Below the pieces are notes generated by a model that was given only the letters and a program-made list of their open reading frames with translations, ran no database searches and was not told where the DNA came from. A program made the translations under genes and the position numbers. Shown piece by piece: positions 1 to 8,815 of a stretch of DNA of 64,000 nt. How positions within the stretch are numbered: the stretch's first letter is position 1; each line of letters starts with the position of its first letter. Source of the DNA: Arthrobacter sp. (GTDB lineage Bacteria > Actinomycetota > Actinomycetes > Actinomycetales > Micrococcaceae). The DNA is taken from NCBI RefSeq assembly GCF_031179985.1, contig NZ_JAPSHJ010000007.1, forward strand, positions 18,766 through 82,765, given 5' to 3'.

Positions 1-19
1 CTGACCAGGCACTACAACG

Positions 20-94
20 CTCCCTCACTTATCGCAGGAAATCCTGCGACGCTCGATCAGATATGGGACGTTATTGACGAACCCTCCCTCACTT
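20..94. repeat. Direct repeats and hairpin at window edge
   Basis: The 11-mer CTCCCTCACTT occurs at 20-30 and again at 84-94. Between them lies a short hairpin (TCGCAGG 32-38, loop AAAT, CCTGCGA 43-49). The second copy forms the left arm and loop of the terminator at 76-114. No coding frame is convincing in the first 250 bases. This looks like a small intergenic repeat element, but only this one instance is visible. Confidence 0.4.
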
Positions 95-120
95 CAGGTG
101 CGGGAGGGTTCGTCGTTTTC
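76..120 (+). terminator. Rho-independent terminator upstream of putA
   Basis: A perfect 13-bp stem (76-88 with 102-114) encloses a 13-base loop and is followed by GTTTTC at 115-120. It would end transcription of a plus-strand gene lying left of the window and so insulate putA. The T-run is short, so efficiency is uncertain. Confidence 0.7.
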
Positions 121-168
121 GGGCGAAAGGTGAGGAAGGGTTTTGGGGGATTTCTGAACGTTTGGACG

Positions 169-212
169 GTTTTCGAAAACAATGGTTTTTCTAACCTGTA
201 TTGCTTAGAAAA
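169..212. promoter_or_regulatory. putA leader with two inverted repeats
   Basis: This AT-rich leader holds a perfect 12-bp palindrome, GTTTTCGAAAAC (169-180), and an inverted repeat, TTTTCTAA (187-194) with TTAGAAAA (205-212). Both carry a GTTTTC-like half site, as expected of an operator for a dimeric regulator. PutA here has no DNA-binding domain, so control by a separate proline-responsive regulator is an inference. No near-consensus -35/-10 pair stands out. Confidence 0.45.
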
Positions 213-294
213 CATCGCTTTATCTTATGTGATTCGAAGCTCATACTGATGAATGAACACGGTTCCACACTCACGGAAAGAACGAGTACCAGCC

Positions 295-3200
295 ATGACC
301 AACATCTCCACGGAGCACGGTGCCCGCACTGGAAAAAGGGCCCAAGAGACGGCTGTCGCCGGAGCCCACGCGGTCGTTGAGGCCCACGCCCTCGCCAACG
401 AAACCATCGCACTGGTACGCCACTGGCTGACCGAAGCTTCCAAGGTTCCCGTCGACGCCTCAGCAGAGCAGTTGGCCGGCGTCCTGAAGGATCCCAACGG
501 CCTGGAATTCACCGTCGGATTCGTCGACGGCGTCATCCGCCCCGACGATCTCCACGTCGCCGCCCGAAACCTGGCCGAACTCGCGCCGAAGGTCCCCTCG
601 TTCCTCCCGTGGTACATGCGCAGCGCCGTGCGTGTAGGCGGAACCATGGCCCCGGTTCTCCCGCAGGTGGTTATTCCGATCGCCCGCCGCGTCCTGCGCG
701 AAATGGTCGGCCACCTCATCGTGGATGCAACCGATGCCAAGCTGGGCCCGGCCATCGCCAGGATCCGCAAGAACGATGTCCGCCTCAACGTCAATCTGCT
801 TGGTGAGGCGGTGCTGGGCGAGCGGGAAGGGTCCCGCCGCCTTCAGGGCACCCACACCCTCCTGGCACGCTCCGACGTCGACTACGTTTCCATCAAGGTC
901 TCCTCGACGGTGGCACCGCACTCGCCCTGGGCTTTTGACGAGGCCGTCGAGCATGTGGTTGAGAAGCTCACGCCGCTCTTCGCGCGCGCAGCCGCCTATG
1001 GAGCCAACGGGCAGAAGGCAAAGTTCATCAACCTGGACATGGAGGAATACAAGGATCTGGACATGACCGTCGCGGTCTTCACCAGGATCCTGGACCAGCC
1101 CGAATTCAAGAATCTTGAAGCCGGTATCGTCCTTCAGGCCTATCTCCCTGATGCCCTGGCTGCCATGATCCGCCTGCAGGAGTGGGCTGCTGCCCGACGT
1201 GCAGGGGGCGGGGCCGCCATCAAGGTGCGCGTTGTGAAGGGTGCCAACCTCCCCATGGAGCAGGTTGAGTCCTCCCTGCATGACTGGCCGTTGGCCACCT
1301 GCTCCTCCAAGCAGGAATCCGACACCAACTACAAGCGGGTCATCAACTACGCCCTGCACCCGGACCGGATCCGCAACATCCGGATCGGCGTGGCCGGCCA
1401 CAACCTGTTCGACATCGCCTTCGCCTGGCTCCTGGCCAAGCAGCGCGGCGTCGAGTCAGGCATCGAGTTCGAGATGCTGCTCGGTATGGCCCAGGGTCAG
1501 GCCGAGGCGGTCAAGAAGGACGTCGGCTCGCTCCTGCTCTACACGCCCGTGGTCCACCCGGCCGAGTTCGACGTCGCGATTGCTTACCTCATCCGCCGCC
1601 TCGAAGAAGGCGCCAGCCAGGACAACTTCATGTCGGCAGTATTTGAGCTCAGCGAAAACGAGTCCCTGTTCGAGCGTGAGAAGCAGCGCTTCCTCAACTC
1701 CCTGGACAAGCTCGACGACGCGGTCCCCGGACCGAACCGCAGCCAGAACCGCAACCTGCCGCCTGAGCCCATGCCCCGGACCGGTTTCCGGAACACCCCG
1801 GACACCGATCCCGCACTGCCGGCGAACCGGGATTGGGGCCGGTCGATCCTCGGCTGCGTTCCCTTCTCTACCCTGGGCAACGCCTCGGTGGAGGCGGCCA
1901 CCATCAGTGACGAGGACACCCTCAATACTGTGATTGCCACGGCAGTGGACAAGGGCAAGGTCTGGGCCGCTCTGTCCGGGGCAGAACGTGCCGAAATTCT
2001 GCACCGCGCCGGGGACGTCCTTGAAGCCCGCCGTGCTGACCTGCTCGAAGTCATGGCCAGCGAAACGGGAAAGACCCTCGACCAGGGTGATCCGGAGGTG
2101 AGTGAAGCCGTCGACTTCGCCCACTATTACGCAGAGTCTGCCCGCAAGCTCGACGACGTCGACGGCGCCACGTTCGTTCCAGCGAAGCTCACCGTGGTGA
2201 CCCCGCCGTGGAACTTCCCGGTTGCCATTCCGGCCGGCTCCACCCTGGCAGCGCTCGCTGCCGGTTCCGCCGTCGTGATCAAGCCTGCCAAACAGGCATG
2301 CCGCAGCGGTGCCGTGATGATCGAGGCGCTGTGGGAGGCAGGCGTTCCCCGTGACGTGCTCACTATGGTCCAGCTCGGCGAGCGGGAATTGGGCAAGCAG
2401 CTCATCTCCCATCCGTCTGTTGACCGCGTAATCCTGACCGGCGGCTATGAGACCGCTGAGCTGTTCCGCAGTTTCCGCCAGGATCTGCCGCTGCTGGCCG
2501 AGACCAGTGGCAAGAATGCCATCATCGTGACGCCGAGCGCCGACTTCGATCTCGCCGCCAAGGACGTTGCCTACTCCGCCTTCGGCCACGCCGGCCAAAA
2601 GTGCTCCGCTGCTTCACTGGTGATCCTGGTGGGCTCGGCAGCCAAATCGAGGCGTTTCCATAACCAGCTGATTGACGCCGTCACGTCGCTGACAGTTGGC
2701 TACCCTGAGGACCCCACGAGCCAGATGGGCCCGATTATCGAACCCGCCAAGGGCAAGCTCCTCACCGCCCTGACCACCCTGGACGCCGGCGAAAGCTGGG
2801 CCGTGGAGCCGAAGAAGCTCGACGAGACGGGCAAGCTCTGGAGCCCGGGAGTCCGCTATGGCGTGAAGCGCGGTTCCTACTTCCACCTGACCGAATTCTT
2901 TGGCCCGGTGCTGGGTGTCATGACCGCGGACACTCTGGAAGAAGCAATCGCCATCCAGAATGACATTGAATACGGCCTGACCGCTGGCCTGCACTCCCTC
3001 CACAGCGCCGAACTGGCGGTCTGGCTGAAGACCATCCAGGCTGGAAACCTCTACGTGAACCGCGGCATCACCGGCGCCATCGTGCAGCGGCAGCCGTTCG
3101 GTGGCTGGAAGAAGTCAGCCGTTGGAGCCGGCACCAAGGCCGGCGGGCCAAACTACCTCGCCGGGCTCGGCGACTGGGTGAGCAAGGCCAGCACTGCAGA

Positions 3201-3831
3201 CCAGCGTGACGGCGGAAAGGCTGTGGTCACCAACGCCGGTGTGCGGAGGCTGCTGAACGCGGCGAAGGGCTGGCTCGAGCCGGCGGAGCTGGAAACACTG
3301 CAGCGCGCCCTCGCTTCAGATGCCCTGGCCTGGGCAGAGGAATTCGGTACCGCCAAGGATGTGTCCGGCCTGAGCGCCGAACGCAACGTCTTCCGGTACC
3401 GCCCCCTCCCGGTGACCGTCCGTCTTTCCGAGGGCCAGGCACTCGGTGATCTCATCCGCATCTTGGCCGCGGGGGTGCTTGCGAATTCGGCAGTGACGGT
3501 GTCCACCGCCGTCGAACTCCCTGCCCAGCTGGAGGCGGTCCTCTCCGGGCTGGCCATCAAAGCACGGGTGGAGAACGACGCCGATTGGCTGGCCGGCGTC
3601 GGACGCCTCAGTACAGCGGGCAAGCTTTCGAACGGACGCATCCGCCTGATCGGCGGCAATGCCTCCCGGCTGGCAGGGGCCCTCGGTGGCCGACCCGACG
3701 TGGCCGTCTACGCCCACGAGGTGACAGAAGCGGGCCGGGTGGAACTGCTCCCGTTCCTTCACGAGCAGGCCGTCAGCATCACGGCGCACCGGTTCGGCAC
3801 CCCGAATCACCTCTCCGAGGGCCTGATCTAG
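295..3831 (+). CDS. putA: Bifunctional proline dehydrogenase / glutamate-semialdehyde dehydrogenase (PutA, type B)
   Basis: PutA oxidises proline to pyrroline-5-carboxylate with FAD and then to glutamate with NAD+. The PRODH barrel covers about residues 100-440 (motif RVVKGAN near 311). The aldehyde dehydrogenase domain covers about 500-980, with TPPWNFPVAIPAG, Glu736 in LAETSGKN, and catalytic Cys770 in GHAGQKCSA. A third ALDH-like domain follows (about 990-1178) and ends in the PutA-typical stretch HEQAVSITAHRFGTP. There is no N-terminal ribbon-helix-helix domain, so this is a type-B, non-autoregulating PutA. An in-frame ATG at 253 would add 14 residues; 295 is preferred because MTNIST begins the conserved-looking part and GGAAAG lies upstream. 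The gene stands alone between terminators. Confidence 0.95.
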   Translation: MTNISTEHGARTGKRAQETAVAGAHAVVEAHALANETIALVRHWLTEASKVPVDASAEQLAGVLKDPNGLEFTVGFVDGVIRPDDLHVAARNLAELAPKVPSFLPWYMRSAVRVGGTMAPVLPQVVIPIARRVLREMVGHLIVDATDAKLGPAIARIRKNDVRLNVNLLGEAVLGEREGSRRLQGTHTLLARSDVDYVSIKVSSTVAPHSPWAFDEAVEHVVEKLTPLFARAAAYGANGQKAKFINLDMEEYKDLDMTVAVFTRILDQPEFKNLEAGIVLQAYLPDALAAMIRLQEWAAARRAGGGAAIKVRVVKGANLPMEQVESSLHDWPLATCSSKQESDTNYKRVINYALHPDRIRNIRIGVAGHNLFDIAFAWLLAKQRGVESGIEFEMLLGMAQGQAEAVKKDVGSLLLYTPVVHPAEFDVAIAYLIRRLEEGASQDNFMSAVFELSENESLFEREKQRFLNSLDKLDDAVPGPNRSQNRNLPPEPMPRTGFRNTPDTDPALPANRDWGRSILGCVPFSTLGNASVEAATISDEDTLNTVIATAVDKGKVWAALSGAERAEILHRAGDVLEARRADLLEVMASETGKTLDQGDPEVSEAVDFAHYYAESARKLDDVDGATFVPAKLTVVTPPWNFPVAIPAGSTLAALAAGSAVVIKPAKQACRSGAVMIEALWEAGVPRDVLTMVQLGERELGKQLISHPSVDRVILTGGYETAELFRSFRQDLPLLAETSGKNAIIVTPSADFDLAAKDVAYSAFGHAGQKCSAASLVILVGSAAKSRRFHNQLIDAVTSLTVGYPEDPTSQMGPIIEPAKGKLLTALTTLDAGESWAVEPKKLDETGKLWSPGVRYGVKRGSYFHLTEFFGPVLGVMTADTLEEAIAIQNDIEYGLTAGLHSLHSAELAVWLKTIQAGNLYVNRGITGAIVQRQPFGGWKKSAVGAGTKAGGPNYLAGLGDWVSKASTADQRDGGKAVVTNAGVRRLLNAAKGWLEPAELETLQRALASDALAWAEEFGTAKDVSGLSAERNVFRYRPLPVTVRLSEGQALGDLIRILAAGVLANSAVTVSTAVELPAQLEAVLSGLAIKARVENDADWLAGVGRLSTAGKLSNGRIRLIGGNASRLAGALGGRPDVAVYAHEVTEAGRVELLPFLHEQAVSITAHRFGTPNHLSEGLI

Positions 3832-3862
3832 ACACTCACAGCGTCCGAGGTTGAACAAACGT

Positions 3863-3896
3863 AACCGGGCTGGCACCTTTTGGTGCCAGCCCGGTT
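3863..3896. terminator. Terminator between convergent putA and zinc-ribbon gene
   Basis: A perfect 15-bp stem (3863-3877 with 3882-3896) closes a TTTT loop. It lies between the putA stop and the end of the convergent gene at 3965. A strong T-run is lacking on the plus side, so it may act as a bidirectional stem-type terminator. Confidence 0.75.
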
Positions 3897-3964
3897 GCTC
3901 TTAAAAATCAATGCCGCTGCCGTGCCCGGGAATTTCTCCGGGATTGAGACCCAGTGGCGGGTTC

Positions 3965-4291
3965 CTAGCCGAAGTACCAGCCCGGCGGCACCCACGATGC
4001 CGGGACCGAGTGCGCAGAAAAGTCATCACAGCCAGTGCAAAAATAGGTCACTTCGCCCAGCTTCTTTACGGAACCGTCAGGCCGATGCTTGGCCGGAACG
4101 AAAGCTTCCAGGTAGATGAACTCGTCGGTGCCGCAGCGTTCGCAGTACGGGTTGCCGACGTAGTCGGCATCTACCCAGGTGGCAGCTGAGGTGCGGTTGG
4201 TGTGATGGGCCCCGGTGCTTGTGGGGCGCGCGGTTTCATGGGGGCGCACTACGGGTGCGGTGTGAGCGTGGGCATTCTGGGCTGTCGTCAT
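3965..4291 (-). CDS. Zinc-ribbon-like hypothetical protein
   Basis: This 108-residue soluble protein has two cysteine pairs, CERC (near 50) and CTGC (near 88), spaced as in a zinc ribbon. The first third is rich in His, Thr and Ala and is probably disordered. I do not recognise a named family. The ATG at 4291 is chosen because GGATAGG lies about seven bases upstream; an in-frame ATG at 4318 has a poorer site. A good promoter lies at 4386-4414, so the gene is probably monocistronic, and it ends against the shared terminator with putA. Metal binding is inferred from the cysteines only. Confidence 0.7.
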   Translation of the reverse strand: MTTAQNAHAHTAPVVRPHETARPTSTGAHHTNRTSAATWVDADYVGNPYCERCGTDEFIYLEAFVPAKHRPDGSVKKLGEVTYFCTGCDDFSAHSVPASWVPPGWYFG

Positions 4292-4385
4292 TGGCGGCCT
4301 ATCCCGAACGCATTCCAAGAGTGGCGGACATGCGTTCGTTGTCAGAGCGATGTCTCAGGCCTCTTCTTGACCATAAGCAAAATTC

Positions 4386-4414
4386 AGCATAAGCGATACG
4401 CGTTCGATGTTCAA
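4386..4414 (-). promoter_or_regulatory. Sigma-70-type promoter of zinc-ribbon gene
   Basis: On the minus strand TTGAAC (4414-4409) and TATGCT (4391-4386) are separated by exactly 17 bases. Transcription would start near 4379, giving a leader of about 88 bases to the ATG at 4291. Confidence 0.6.
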
Positions 4415-4426
4415 TCGTTATCTTTG

Positions 4427-5281
4427 CTAGGCGGAGCGCTTGATGGTACGCCCGACGATGGACTGCGTCAGGGCATCGATGACTTCCGCATTCGCCAAGG
4501 GGTTCCGGATAAGGGTGAAATCGACATCGCCCACCGGCGGGAGATCGAATCGGCGGGTGATGATTTTCAGATCCTCCGGAACGAGGGAGGACGGCATGAC
4601 CGCCACCCCGATCCCTGCCCTGACAGCGGCGAGGACGCCGCTGATCTGTTTGGTCGTGCACGTGATGCGCCAGGTCCGGCCGCCGGCTTCGAGGGCATCG
4701 ATGGCAAATTTCCTGCTCAGGCTCGGGGACGGGTAGGCAATCAGCGGCACCGGATCGCCCGGAGCAAGGGCCGTCTGCTCCAGTCCCACCCAGGCAAAGG
4801 AATCGTGCTGGACCACCGTGCCGTCTTTGGCGCCTGCCACCCATTTCACAAACACAAGATCGAGCTGCCCTGCGTTGAGGCGTTTGTACAGCTGGTCGCT
4901 CTGTCCAACTGTCAGCTCAAGGTTGATCTGCGGGTAGATCTGGCGGAATTCCCGCAGGATGCGGGGGAGGCCGGTAATGGCCAGGTCGTCAGCAGTGCCG
5001 AAGCGCAGCCTGCCCCGCATCGCCGAACCTGAGAAGTAGCGGGACGCAGCATCGTGTGCGGCGAGGATGTTTCGGGCGAATCCTGCCATCGCGTCGCCGT
5101 TGTCGGTTAGCCGCACATCCCGGGTATCACGGGCTATCAGTACTCTCTTTGCCGCCGTCTCCAGTTTCCTGACATGCTGGCTCACCGTTGGCTGCGCCAG
5201 CCCGAGACGTTCCGCGGCCTTGGTGAAGCTGAGGGTTTCCGCGACGGCAAGAAAGGAGCGGAGCTGGGCTGGTTCGAACAT
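4427..5281 (-). CDS. LysR family transcriptional regulator
   Basis: This 284-residue protein has the standard LysR layout. The winged helix-turn-helix at about residues 3-62 includes the typical SFTKAAERLGLAQPTVSQHV-like recognition region, and a periplasmic-binding-like effector domain runs from about 90 to the end. A good ribosome site (GAGGAG, seven bases upstream) supports the ATG at 5281. It is divergent from the MFS exporter at 5392, with 110 bases between them, the usual arrangement in which the regulator controls its neighbour and itself. The inducer cannot be deduced from sequence. A T-N11-A dyad lies in the shared intergenic region. Confidence 0.9.
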   Translation of the reverse strand: MFEPAQLRSFLAVAETLSFTKAAERLGLAQPTVSQHVRKLETAAKRVLIARDTRDVRLTDNGDAMAGFARNILAAHDAASRYFSGSAMRGRLRFGTADDLAITGLPRILREFRQIYPQINLELTVGQSDQLYKRLNAGQLDLVFVKWVAGAKDGTVVQHDSFAWVGLEQTALAPGDPVPLIAYPSPSLSRKFAIDALEAGGRTWRITCTTKQISGVLAAVRAGIGVAVMPSSLVPEDLKIITRRFDLPPVGDVDFTLIRNPLANAEVIDALTQSIVGRTIKRSA

Positions 5282-5360
5282 CGTTGTCTCCTCTTGCGGC
5301 CTGCGTCGCCCACTTGGTGATGGCGGGTGGCCGTCCCATCATTACGATGCGCAATGTTAG

Positions 5361-5375
5361 TTATAGCCACCATAA
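5361..5375. promoter_or_regulatory. Putative LysR operator
   Basis: TTAT-N7-ATAA at 5361-5375 is an inverted repeat containing the T-N11-A core typical of LysR-type sites. It lies between the divergent regulator (start 5281) and MFS gene (start 5392). A CATAAT hexamer at 5381-5386 ends five bases before the MFS ATG, so the MFS transcript may be leaderless. Confidence 0.5.
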
Positions 5376-5391
5376 GCTTCCATAATTACTC

Positions 5392-6843
5392 ATGGTCATC
5401 CTAGCGTTAAGGACGTCCCCGCTCACCGCTTCCTTAGGATTCTCTGTGGCACCCCCACCGCCGTCAACGGCAACTGTCAGTCAGCCCGTCATCGATTCCG
5501 CTACCTCCGCCTCACACCAGCAAGCCGAACCGGGCAACATCACCCAGCCGATCGCCGTCGTCAGTGAACGGCTGCCCTGGAGCCAGACTTTCATTTCCCT
5601 GCGTGTGCCGAACTTCCGCCTGTTCGCTATCGGCCACTTCATCGCCGTCATTGCGGTGTGGATGCAGCGGATAGCCCAGGACTGGATGGTGCTGCAGCTG
5701 TCCGGCTCCGTGACAGCGGTGGGGATCACGGTGGCTCTGCAGTTTATGCCGTCGCTGTTCCTGGGACCCTGGGCCGGGATGATGGCGGACCGCTTCGCCA
5801 AACGAAAGATCCTCATCCTGTGCCAGTGCATGGCTGCTGTCCTTGCCGCCACCCTGGCCGTTCTCGCAATCAGCCAGGTGGTCCAGGTGTGGCACGTCTA
5901 TGTCATCGCACTGGTACTGGGGCTGGTCACGGTGCTGGATCAGCCGGCACGCCAGGTATTTGTCAACGAACTTGTGGGTCCCAAATACCTGCGCAACGCC
6001 ATCAGCGTGAACTCCACAACCTTCCAGCTGGGCGGGCTGATAGGTCCGGCGCTCGCGGGGATTCTGTTGACTGCAGTGGGTGCAGGTTGGGCCTTCGCGG
6101 CGAACGCCCTTGCCTGCTGCTCGACGGTGGCCATGCTGTTGCTGCTCCGCAAGGACAAACTCTTCATCACGGCGCCCACTCCCAAGCGGAAAGGCATGCT
6201 CAGGGAGGGGCTGCACTACGCCTTGAGCAAGCCCACCATCTACTGGCCCTGGCTCATGGCTGGTTTTGTGGCCGTTTTCGCCATGAGCCTTCCCGTGATT
6301 CTGGCCGCCTTCGCTGACCACGTTTACGACATCGGCGCCGCCGGCTACGGACTGCTGAACGCCTTGGTGGCCCTCGGCGCCCTGGCGGGTGCTGTGGCAT
6401 CGACGCGACGGCGGCAACTCCGGCTGCGCTCGGTGGTGAGCTGCGCAGGAATGTACGGATTGATGCTCTGCCTGGCATCGCTGGCGCCGTCCCTGGTGTG
6501 GTTCGGCGCCGCGATGGTCCTCTCAGGTTTCTGGTGTCTCATGTTCCTCACCGGTTCCAACCAGTTGGTGCAGATCAGCTCCAACATGGGGATCAGAGGC
6601 CGCGTGATGAGCCTGTACATCATGGTGCTGATCGGCGGTCAGGCAATCGGCGGCCCTATGATCGGCTGGGTGGCCGAGCATGTTGACCCCCAGACCGCCA
6701 TCCTGGTTTCGGGCGGGGTCCCCGCGCTGGCAGCGGGGGCCGTCGCCGTCCTGATTGCACGCAAGGGCCACCTGACCCTCAAACTGGACGTGAGGGACAG
6801 GCGGCACCTGGTCCGCGTTGTCCGGCGAGCCTCGTCGGGCTGA
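5392..6843 (+). CDS. MFS exporter, EntS/MFS_3-like
   Basis: This 483-residue membrane protein has about 12 hydrophobic segments after a Pro/Ser-rich cytoplasmic N-terminus of some 65 residues. The segment LDQPARQVFVNELV in the first half is characteristic of the MFS_3 (enterobactin exporter EntS-like) group of drug and siderophore exporters. Substrate is unknown. No Shine-Dalgarno sequence precedes the ATG; leaderless translation or a later GTG near 5446 are both possible, and the variable N-terminus leaves the start open. The gene is divergent from the LysR regulator, which probably controls it, and ends seven bases from the convergent fucosidase gene. Confidence 0.85.
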   Translation: MVILALRTSPLTASLGFSVAPPPPSTATVSQPVIDSATSASHQQAEPGNITQPIAVVSERLPWSQTFISLRVPNFRLFAIGHFIAVIAVWMQRIAQDWMVLQLSGSVTAVGITVALQFMPSLFLGPWAGMMADRFAKRKILILCQCMAAVLAATLAVLAISQVVQVWHVYVIALVLGLVTVLDQPARQVFVNELVGPKYLRNAISVNSTTFQLGGLIGPALAGILLTAVGAGWAFAANALACCSTVAMLLLLRKDKLFITAPTPKRKGMLREGLHYALSKPTIYWPWLMAGFVAVFAMSLPVILAAFADHVYDIGAAGYGLLNALVALGALAGAVASTRRRQLRLRSVVSCAGMYGLMLCLASLAPSLVWFGAAMVLSGFWCLMFLTGSNQLVQISSNMGIRGRVMSLYIMVLIGGQAIGGPMIGWVAEHVDPQTAILVSGGVPALAAGAVAVLIARKGHLTLKLDVRDRRHLVRVVRRASSG

Positions 6844-6850
6844 GCTCGGT

Positions 6851-8815
6851 TTAGGTGACGTCGACGAGTGTCCATTGCTGGTGGGCGGAGCCTCGGTAGA
6901 GCTGTTGTTCCGTGGTGGTTCCGTCGGTGGTGGCTTCGCCGGTCAGGCCGAGGGCATAGGTGGAGAAGCGGTTGGTAAGGGCCACTTTTCCGTTACTTAC
7001 GGGCGTGATTGCCCATTGCTGTTGCAGGACGTCGGCGCTGGAATAGATCGCTGCCTTCTCGCCGATGGTCCGCGAGCGGAAACCGATCTCGAGGACCTTT
7101 CCGCTGTTGGCGTCCCTTAGCTTGTAGTAGCCGTCGACGTCGGTGGTCAGCGTCCAGCGCTGGTTCGCCGCGTTGGTGTCGGGGGCCAGGACAACGGCGG
7201 CCCTGTTGGCGGTGGAGCCGTTGAGTACGGTCAGTGCCTTCCCGCTGGCGGGGTTGATGAGTTTGTACGCGCGGTTGGGAGCGACGGCGAAGGACTGGCG
7301 GGCCGGCTTTGCGGTGCGGCCGCCGACCCGGAGGCCGGCTACGTTTGTATAGCCTCCCGAGCCTGCCTTTGCGGTGAACCGGATGTACCCGGCCGTGACG
7401 GGGGCCCACTCGGCGAGCTTCGGGGTGGGCCCGGTAGCCCAGGTGCCGGAGGCTACCGTTGTGAAGGTCACGCCGTTGGCGCTGGTGGAGATCTCGTAGG
7501 AGGTCACGTCGCCATCGGTGCCGTTTTGGCGGTTCCACTGTTTGGGAAGGTACTCCAGCGTGGTCACATCGGTGTACACACCGCCCAGATCCAGCGTTAT
7601 CGATACGGGCATGGCGAGTTCGCCGGTGCCGGGCCAGGTGGACCAGCAGGTCTGCAGTTTGTTGTCGGCGCGTCCGTCGATTGCGAAGTACGGGGGTTCC
7701 GGCTCACGGAAGGCTGTGGCGTAGGCGGCCACGGGTGTGATCAGGTGTTCGGCGCGCAGGGGTTGGGCGGGGAGCGCGCCGCGCGGGTTGGGGGAGAAGG
7801 CCGCGCCGACTTCGGCGAGGCGGGCCACCACGTTGGGGTCCAGCTTGCCGTTGCGGTTGGGTGGGCAGTTCAGGATGAAGGAGGTCCACCTCGATTCGAG
7901 TTCGGTGAGGTGGGTGATGATGGCGTCCCTGGACATCAGCCCTTCGGTGGGGGTGGAGGGGTGCCAGAACCAGCCGTTGCTGATGGTCTGACCCTGCATC
8001 CCGGCCCAGGTATTCCCGGCTGGCGCGGTGATCCCGAAAGGTTCCTCCCAGAAGATCCCGTCGGCCAGCCAGGGGGTGAGGACCGCGCAGATATCGATGA
8101 TGAGGCAGTTGGGCTGGAGGGATTTGACCAGGTCGCGGACCCGCTGCATCGGGACCTGTTGGTGGCCCATCTGCCAGGCGTAGCCATCGAGCATCAGGAC
8201 TTCGATCTCGCCGTAGCCGGTGAGCAGTTCTCTGAGCTGGTTCAGCACATAGGTGATCTGGGGCGAGTCGACACCGGCTGCGGGGTCGCTGACATGGTAT
8301 CCGCCGGTGGCCTGTACGGGATGGGTGCGGTCCCAGATGGAGAAGTAGAAGCCCACCTTCAGGCCCCGGGAGCGGAACGAGTCCACGTACTGCCTGACGA
8401 CGTCGTGCTTGTAGCCCGAGTTCATGACGTTCTGGGTGCCGTATTTGGTGGGCCACAGCGCGAATCCGTCATGGTGCTTGGTGGTGAGCACCCCGTAGCT
8501 CATCCCCGCCGAACGAGCGGCATCGGCCCACTGATCGGTATCCACCGACGGCGGTGCGAAAATCGCGGGATTCTGGTTCGGAGCAGCCCACTCCTCGTTC
8601 GTGTAAGTGCCCAGATTGAAGTGATTGAACATTCCAAAACGCATATCGACCAGCTTCTGCAGCAAAGCCTGCGTGTCCCAACCAGTTCCTGTTGCCAAGA
8701 CCTCAGCTGCTGTGGCTGGTGATACTCCGCCACTGACGGAGGTGGCCAGCAGACCTGCAGCAGAGGCACCAGCTGCGCCGAGAAAGTGCCGGCGGCCAAA
8801 ATTTCGTGACGTCAT
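6851..8815 (-). CDS. Secreted alpha-L-fucosidase (GH29) with F5/8C and ricin-type lectin modules
   Basis: The 654-residue product begins with a Tat-type signal (GRRHFLG, then an Ala-rich hydrophobic core and an ATAAE cleavage region), so it should be exported folded. The GH29 barrel follows: motif TTKHHDGFALW, then LMLDGYAW with Asp210 as the likely nucleophile. About residues 370-510 form an F5/8C-like carbohydrate-binding module, and the last 130 residues form a ricin-type beta-trefoil with three QxW repeats (NQRWTL, QQQWAI, HQQWTL). It should release terminal L-fucose from glycans outside the cell. Start 8815 is chosen because GGAGC lies nine bases upstream; an ATG at 8881 lacks a site and would hide the signal. 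No fucose uptake genes are adjacent. Confidence 0.9.
   Translation of the reverse strand: MTSRNFGRRHFLGAAGASAAGLLATSVSGGVSPATAAEVLATGTGWDTQALLQKLVDMRFGMFNHFNLGTYTNEEWAAPNQNPAIFAPPSVDTDQWADAARSAGMSYGVLTTKHHDGFALWPTKYGTQNVMNSGYKHDVVRQYVDSFRSRGLKVGFYFSIWDRTHPVQATGGYHVSDPAAGVDSPQITYVLNQLRELLTGYGEIEVLMLDGYAWQMGHQQVPMQRVRDLVKSLQPNCLIIDICAVLTPWLADGIFWEEPFGITAPAGNTWAGMQGQTISNGWFWHPSTPTEGLMSRDAIITHLTELESRWTSFILNCPPNRNGKLDPNVVARLAEVGAAFSPNPRGALPAQPLRAEHLITPVAAYATAFREPEPPYFAIDGRADNKLQTCWSTWPGTGELAMPVSITLDLGGVYTDVTTLEYLPKQWNRQNGTDGDVTSYEISTSANGVTFTTVASGTWATGPTPKLAEWAPVTAGYIRFTAKAGSGGYTNVAGLRVGGRTAKPARQSFAVAPNRAYKLINPASGKALTVLNGSTANRAAVVLAPDTNAANQRWTLTTDVDGYYKLRDANSGKVLEIGFRSRTIGEKAAIYSSADVLQQQWAITPVSNGKVALTNRFSTYALGLTGEATTDGTTTEQQLYRGSAHQQWTLVDVT

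Noticed and set aside
7526-8722. Long open frame (398 codons) antisense to the fucosidase
   Set aside because: It lies wholly within a well-supported GH29 gene on the other strand, has no family features, and is a by-product of high GC codon use.
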